DNA of 64,000 nt from positions 2,794,001-2,858,000 of the forward strand of contig NZ_JNIS01000001.1 of assembly GCF_000702625.1 (NCBI RefSeq). Reading direction: 5' to 3'. Origin of the DNA: Exiguobacterium oxidotolerans JCM 12280. GTDB lineage: Bacteria > Bacillota > Bacilli > Exiguobacteriales > Exiguobacteriaceae. Below the pieces are notes generated by a model. That model was not told where the DNA came from. It searched no databases and saw only the letters and a list, made by a program, of their open reading frames with translations. Below, in pieces: positions 60,299 to 64,000 of the stretch (within the stretch, counting starts at the first letter, position 1; each line of letters opens with the position of its first letter). The position numbers and the translations under genes were made by a program.

Positions 60299-61387
60299 AT
60301 GCGAAATTTTAAATTTGTACTCATTCTGACTGTCGTCAGTTTCTTGACGATCGGCATTTACGGATGGTTCATTCATTCGATGGATGAATCAGAATTTGTA
60401 ATCGAGACGGTCAAAGGTGATCCAAAACAACAAGCAGTCCAGTCCATCCACGCTGAAATCTTAGATCGTGGTCTAAAGCCAATGGATTATGAGGTCACGC
60501 TGGATGGTCGTGTGCAAAAAACAACACATGATTTTGTGGACCAACTCTTCAAAAATCCTTTTGACACCGTCGATGCTCCCCTTGCGTTCCGACGCTTTAT
60601 TGCACCTAATTCGGTTAATACGTTAGAGCAAGATGGTATTGTCTATGCGATGCGTCTGCAGAAAGAGGGACGATGGGAACTACAATATTTTAATCAAAAA
60701 AAACAACGCCTCTTTAAAAAAACAGTATCAGCACCAGCTGGAATCAAGTACAAAGGGGAAGTGCAATTCAATCCGTTCCAACGTTCTGGTGACAGCCTGT
60801 ACGTTTATGTCGTAGATGAAGATCCAACGAGTGTAGGAAATCATTTCTTTAAGTTCGACTTAAAAGCAGATACGATTCGAACAGTCGATTTACCGAAGAC
60901 ATCAAATGAGTACTTCAATGTTCTTGGGATTAACGGTGAGAAAATCGTTTATCAGACAGAAGGAGATATCAATGGATTAGACGCGACTAAACGAAACACG
61001 TACATCAGTGATGGAAAAACGGTTCAATCTCTGACTGCACTAGATTCAATCGATCTGTATCAATCTGAACTCATCGAGGATGGAAAAAAACTTGTTGCGC
61101 TTATAGATGATGTTGATCAGGAAAACTTCAAGTGGATTGTATATGATATCAGTAGTAGGAAGGTGACTCATCAATCAAATGATTTTAACAAATGGCAGGG
61201 TGCTGACGGGTCAAGTACATATTTCCGACTAGAAAACGGAGTAATCTACACGGGGGTAAATACAGGGACCGGCATCTTTAACGTCCAAGTGATTGATCCG
61301 TTGTCGGGAAACGTAATTTATGAAGGCAATATCAAAGATCGATTAAAGGGGAAAAACATAATATTAAATGAACTCGTAATAAAATAA
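60299..61387 (+). CDS. membrane-anchored extracytoplasmic protein of the ABC operon
   Basis: 362 residues. One N-terminal helix (about 6-27), then an outer domain rich in beta-strands with repeated strand-turn patterns (GDSLYVYVVDEDP, NGEKIVYQTEGD, GKKLVALIDDVD), suggestive of a beta-propeller; this is a fold guess. It starts 10 nt after the permease stop with SD AAGGAGG, so it belongs to the same operon and may be the transporter's extracellular accessory part. Confidence 0.7.
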   Translation: MRNFKFVLILTVVSFLTIGIYGWFIHSMDESEFVIETVKGDPKQQAVQSIHAEILDRGLKPMDYEVTLDGRVQKTTHDFVDQLFKNPFDTVDAPLAFRRFIAPNSVNTLEQDGIVYAMRLQKEGRWELQYFNQKKQRLFKKTVSAPAGIKYKGEVQFNPFQRSGDSLYVYVVDEDPTSVGNHFFKFDLKADTIRTVDLPKTSNEYFNVLGINGEKIVYQTEGDINGLDATKRNTYISDGKTVQSLTALDSIDLYQSELIEDGKKLVALIDDVDQENFKWIVYDISSRKVTHQSNDFNKWQGADGSSTYFRLENGVIYTGVNTGTGIFNVQVIDPLSGNVIYEGNIKDRLKGKNIILNELVIK

Positions 61388-61411
61388 TTGTGATTAAGGC
61401 TGAAAACCTGT

Positions 61412-61445
61412 TGCAACAAACAATTTTAGAGTTCGAAAAGTAAGT
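61412..61445 (+). repeat. 34-bp direct repeat, right copy
   Basis: A near-copy of 58180-58213, including the stop codon of the 96-residue gene, here without any gene before it. Confidence 0.75.
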
Positions 61446-61492
61446 GAAAACGCGCGGCTGACTTCATTTCAGAGTCCGCCGCGCGTTTTTTG
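61446..61492. terminator. bidirectional terminator
   Basis: aaaacgcgcggc-tgac...gtc-cgccgcgcgttttt; long GC-rich stem between convergent genes. Confidence 0.88.
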
Positions 61493-61990
61493 TCATTGGT
61501 ACGATTTAATGAGGATGTCCTGTTTTGTGTAATAGCTCCATGTCAGGTCCTGGGCTTCGACTTTCTTCGTCGTCACGGCAACAAACGTATTTTTACTCGT
61601 ATAAATGCCGACGAAGTTCGGCGTCTTCGCTTTTTTCGCCTGGACGAACAATAAGTCACCCGGCATCGCTTTTTTCAGTTTGACGGTCTTCAATGGCATC
61701 AGTGCTTGCTTCGCAACCGTCCGCTCAAGCATCAAACCGCTTTTTTGATAGACGTATTGCGTGAAGCCTGAAGCATCAAATCCTTTTGTCGTCGTGCCGC
61801 CTTCTTTATACGGTGTCCCAATCAGTGACGTGGCGAGTTTTGCAATCGCAAGTTTCTTTTTCGCGAGTGCTTTTTCGGACAACGGTTTTTTCGTCTCGAC
61901 TTTTGTTGGTGTTGCGGCATACGCAACGACTGGACTGACGGAAGCCGTTACGAGTAAGGCAGTCAGTGGGATGGCATAATACGGTTTCAT
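61493..61990 (-). CDS. secreted NlpC/P60-like protein lacking catalytic residues
   Basis: 165 residues. A signal peptide (about 1-26, AYA-AT) is followed by an NlpC/P60-like domain: AKLATSLIGTPYKEGGTTTKGFDASGF..., AMPGDLLFVQAKKA and NFVGIYTSKNTFVAV. In active enzymes the first block has GFDCSGF and the second HVGIY...FIHA. Here Cys is Ala73 (codon GCT), the His is Phe126 and the later His is Ala138. The fold is otherwise well kept, so it should be a non-catalytic wall-binding or regulatory protein. ATG 61990 with SD AAAGGAG. Confidence 0.82.
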   Translation of the reverse strand: MKPYYAIPLTALLVTASVSPVVAYAATPTKVETKKPLSEKALAKKKLAIAKLATSLIGTPYKEGGTTTKGFDASGFTQYVYQKSGLMLERTVAKQALMPLKTVKLKKAMPGDLLFVQAKKAKTPNFVGIYTSKNTFVAVTTKKVEAQDLTWSYYTKQDILIKSYQ

Positions 61991-62139
61991 GAAAAAAACT
62001 CCTTTAACTAAGTTAGGGTGAACAGCTAACTTCAGCCTATCATGTAGATTTACAGATAAAGCAACAAGTTGGCAACATTTCCCTAACAGTCTTGTAAGGT
62101 TCGGGCTGAGAGGATGGCTTTTTTGACGATAGAAGGGAC

Positions 62140-62196
62140 AAAAAAAGATTCCCTTCACATTGTGTCCGAGGAAACAAGTGAAGTGAGAATCTTTTC
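62140..62196. terminator. bidirectional terminator
   Basis: aaaagattcccttcac pairs with gtgaagtgagaatctttt, with A- and T-runs; ends the MFS gene. Confidence 0.8.
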
Positions 62197-62208
62197 GTTC
62201 CAGTTCGT

Positions 62209-63396
62209 TTATGATACGCGTCGGTCGAGTCGGAAGCTAATCGCAGTCAACAACGCGGCAAGCAAAGCGACTAGTCCGCCGACGAGCGCCGTATTCATCA
62301 TCGGTCCGCTCGCATACACGAGTCCACCGAGCGCGGAGCCGAAGGCAATCCCGACGTTACTTGCGACCGGCATCAAGGACGCAGCCAGTCCTTTCGCTTC
62401 CGGATTGAACTTTTCCGCCAAGTCGATCAAATAGATTTGTGTCGACGTCGTCAATAAAATCGACATCAGTGACATCAAGGCGATGTTGATCAGTCCGAGC
62501 GTGACGGAAGACGTTGTGACATATAGGGCTGCTAAGACGATGGCTTGCACGACGAACACGAACCGTAACCGGCCGATTGGATTATGACTGGCGATCTTCC
62601 CGGCGAGAATGTTACTGAAAATCGAGACGACGCCGTACGCGAGGAGGATCGGACTGATCCAGCCCCGCGGCAGCTCAAGTTCAAGTTCGAGAATCGGCAC
62701 GAGGTACGTGTAGACGACATAGGTCGCACCAAAACCGAACGACGGGATGAAGAAAGCGATCATGATGCGCGGATTTGCGAGCAGGCGCAGTTGATCCTTA
62801 ACCGAACTTGTCGCCGTCGCCTGTTGCCGTGGGACGACTTTGAAGACGGCAAGAAATGCTAGCAACCCGAGACCGGTCGTCAGCCAAAACGTCGCTTCAA
62901 AACCGGCGTGTTGCCCGATGAACGTGCCGATCGGAACACCGAAGACGTTCGCGAGCGTAAAGCCGCCGAAGATGAACGACACGGCGACACCGCGTTTCGC
63001 AATCGGAACACTGTCACTCGCGACGACCATCGCCAGCGAAATCAAGACACCGGTCAGGACGGCGGTGACGATCCGTGTGGCGAGCAGAAGCGAGTAGGTG
63101 TCGGCGATGCTGCTGCAAAAGTTCAAGACGACCCAAACAAAGATCAGGCTGAGCATCAATTTGCGACGTTCGAACCGCCCCGTGATCGACATCGTGACCG
63201 GTGTCCCGATCGCGAAGGCAATCGCAAAGGCGGAGACGAGTGTCCCGGCTTTCGCGATCGTAATCCCGAGGGCCGAAGCGATTTCTGATAAAATCCCGAC
63301 GATGACGAATTCGCTTGTGCCTAAGACGAACGTCAGCAGGGAGAGGGTGGCGATTAAAAGCCAGTCCGTTTTACGTAAACGGGTAGTAGATGACAT
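62209..63396 (-). CDS. MFS transporter, DHA1 (AraJ/YdhP-like)
   Basis: 395 residues, 12 predicted helices. TFVLGTSEFVIVGILSEIA in helix 1 is the hallmark of the AraJ/YdhP/PbuE-type DHA1 efflux proteins, and the loop 2-3 motif is SITGRFERRKLMLSLI. Relatives export purines, sugars, arabinose or drugs; the substrate is unknown. It is divergent from the OsmC gene. The start is ATG 63396. Confidence 0.87.
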   Translation of the reverse strand: MSSTTRLRKTDWLLIATLSLLTFVLGTSEFVIVGILSEIASALGITIAKAGTLVSAFAIAFAIGTPVTMSITGRFERRKLMLSLIFVWVVLNFCSSIADTYSLLLATRIVTAVLTGVLISLAMVVASDSVPIAKRGVAVSFIFGGFTLANVFGVPIGTFIGQHAGFEATFWLTTGLGLLAFLAVFKVVPRQQATATSSVKDQLRLLANPRIMIAFFIPSFGFGATYVVYTYLVPILELELELPRGWISPILLAYGVVSIFSNILAGKIASHNPIGRLRFVFVVQAIVLAALYVTTSSVTLGLINIALMSLMSILLTTSTQIYLIDLAEKFNPEAKGLAASLMPVASNVGIAFGSALGGLVYASGPMMNTALVGGLVALLAALLTAISFRLDRRVS

Positions 63397-63601
63397 ATCA
63401 ATTCCTCAATTCTAGCGCCAAGCGGCGCGAAACTATCGTTTTTCAGAATAGCATGATTCGTGTGTCAGGTGAACGGGAATCGGATGGAAACGGAAAAGAA
63501 GTACTATTTTGAATAGCATGTCAATTTTCTTCAGGCAAGACTACGCTATAATGAAGGAGAGCGAACCGGACCAAACTAAAAATCGAAAGGTAGTGAGAAA
63601 A

Positions 63602-64000
63602 ATGCAAGCGACGATTACGTGGAATCACAAGATGGGCTTTAGTGGCATGACGGAGTCCGGACACCAACTGGCAATGGATGCAGCACCTGAAAATAACGGG
63701 GAGAACGGCGCACCACGACCAACCGAGTTGTTGTTGCACGCAGTCGCCGGCTGTACGGGGATGGACATCGTCTCCATTTTAGAAAAAATGCGTTTACCGT
63801 TAACCTCGTTTGAGATGGACATTGAGGGAGAACGGGCGACGGAACACCCGCGCCGCTTTACGACGATTTCGATTCATTATCGTCTCGAAGGCGACTTGCC
63901 GGACGATAAAGTCCGCCGTGCCGTCTCGTTATCAAAAGATAAATACTGTTCTGTCTCGAAATCGCTGAATGCTGAAATTGAAGTCTATTATTCAATCAAT
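63602..64000 (+). CDS. OsmC-family protein, 3' truncated by window
   Basis: 133 residues are visible and the frame is open at the right edge. ATG 63602 follows SD-like GAAAGGTAGTG. PTELLLHAVAGCTGMDI and KYCSVSKSLN carry the two conserved redox Cys of the OsmC/Ohr family, which reduce organic hydroperoxides; many YhfA-like members also have this pattern. Only the last few residues should be missing. Confidence 0.85.
   Translation, partial: MQATITWNHKMGFSGMTESGHQLAMDAAPENNGENGAPRPTELLLHAVAGCTGMDIVSILEKMRLPLTSFEMDIEGERATEHPRRFTTISIHYRLEGDLPDDKVRRAVSLSKDKYCSVSKSLNAEIEVYYSIN

Noticed and set aside
62584-63415. Plus-strand frames opposite the AraJ-like MFS gene
   Set aside because: Compositional shadows of a GC-biased membrane protein gene; no SD and no family.

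Overview
This window looks like a chromosomal segment of a low-GC Gram-positive bacterium of the Bacillales. Strong AGGAGG-type ribosome binding sites, sigma-A and sigma-B-like promoters, a CcpC-type aconitase operator, an MhqR-type quinone regulon and a YtrA-type ABC operon all fit that group. My best guess is Exiguobacterium, from overall gene content and base composition; this is inference, not a search result. Most genes are ordinary housekeeping, stress or transport genes. No rRNA, tRNA or CRISPR array was found.

Layout. 1-2470: end of an ABC permease gene, then an MFS efflux gene preceded by a leader peptide and a four-segment transcription attenuator. 2600-11660: release factor RF3, a sigma-B-type stress protein, an MBL-fold hydrolase, a nucleobase permease divergent from a LysR regulator, an RtcB-like ligase, a DM13 protein, an acetyltransferase, an isochorismatase-like hydrolase and a 56-residue membrane protein. 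12138-13860: a membrane protein of unknown function, then 800 bp of non-coding DNA carrying a highly structured RNA resembling an omegaRNA/HEARO element without its nuclease gene. 13944-16984: quinone/electrophile detoxification genes (FMN reductase, ring-cleaving dioxygenase, MarR/MhqR-like repressor with operators) and an Est30-type carboxylesterase. 17040-21180: an AT-rich island with a Gabija-like anti-phage pair (OLD-family nuclease plus UvrD-like helicase) behind a terminator hairpin in its leader.

21200-33170: DUF1269 stress-type protein, aconitase, tandem-AAA CfxQ-like ATPase, thioesterase, VanY-type lipoprotein carboxypeptidase, PlsY, a DeoR regulator with CutC, and a DUF975 membrane protein. 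33210-34260: about 1 kb of repeats, with three degenerate ~215-bp units, one dispersed hairpin repeat and a 66-bp tandem array. 34276-51170: a BmrA-like ABC exporter with a coupled hydroxyacid dehydrogenase, YaiI, a histidine kinase with a GGDEF/EAL protein, DUF4003 and DUF1836 proteins, TrhA, RpiA, DUF350, a 5TM diguanylate cyclase, a DUF2268 lipoprotein protease, an ABC pair and glycerol dehydrogenase.

51176-64000: two paralogous SH3b-M23 cell-wall hydrolases, a Nudix enzyme, an inverted-repeat-bounded composite of intergenic repeats, a sigma-B-type SDR/small protein/catalase cluster, a YtrA-like GntR-ABC cassette bounded by 34-bp direct repeats, an NlpC/P60-like protein lacking its catalytic residues, an MFS transporter and the start of an OsmC gene. 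The strongest candidates for new biology are the leader-peptide attenuator, the ORF-less structured RNA, the dead NlpC/P60 protein and the intergenic repeat families.
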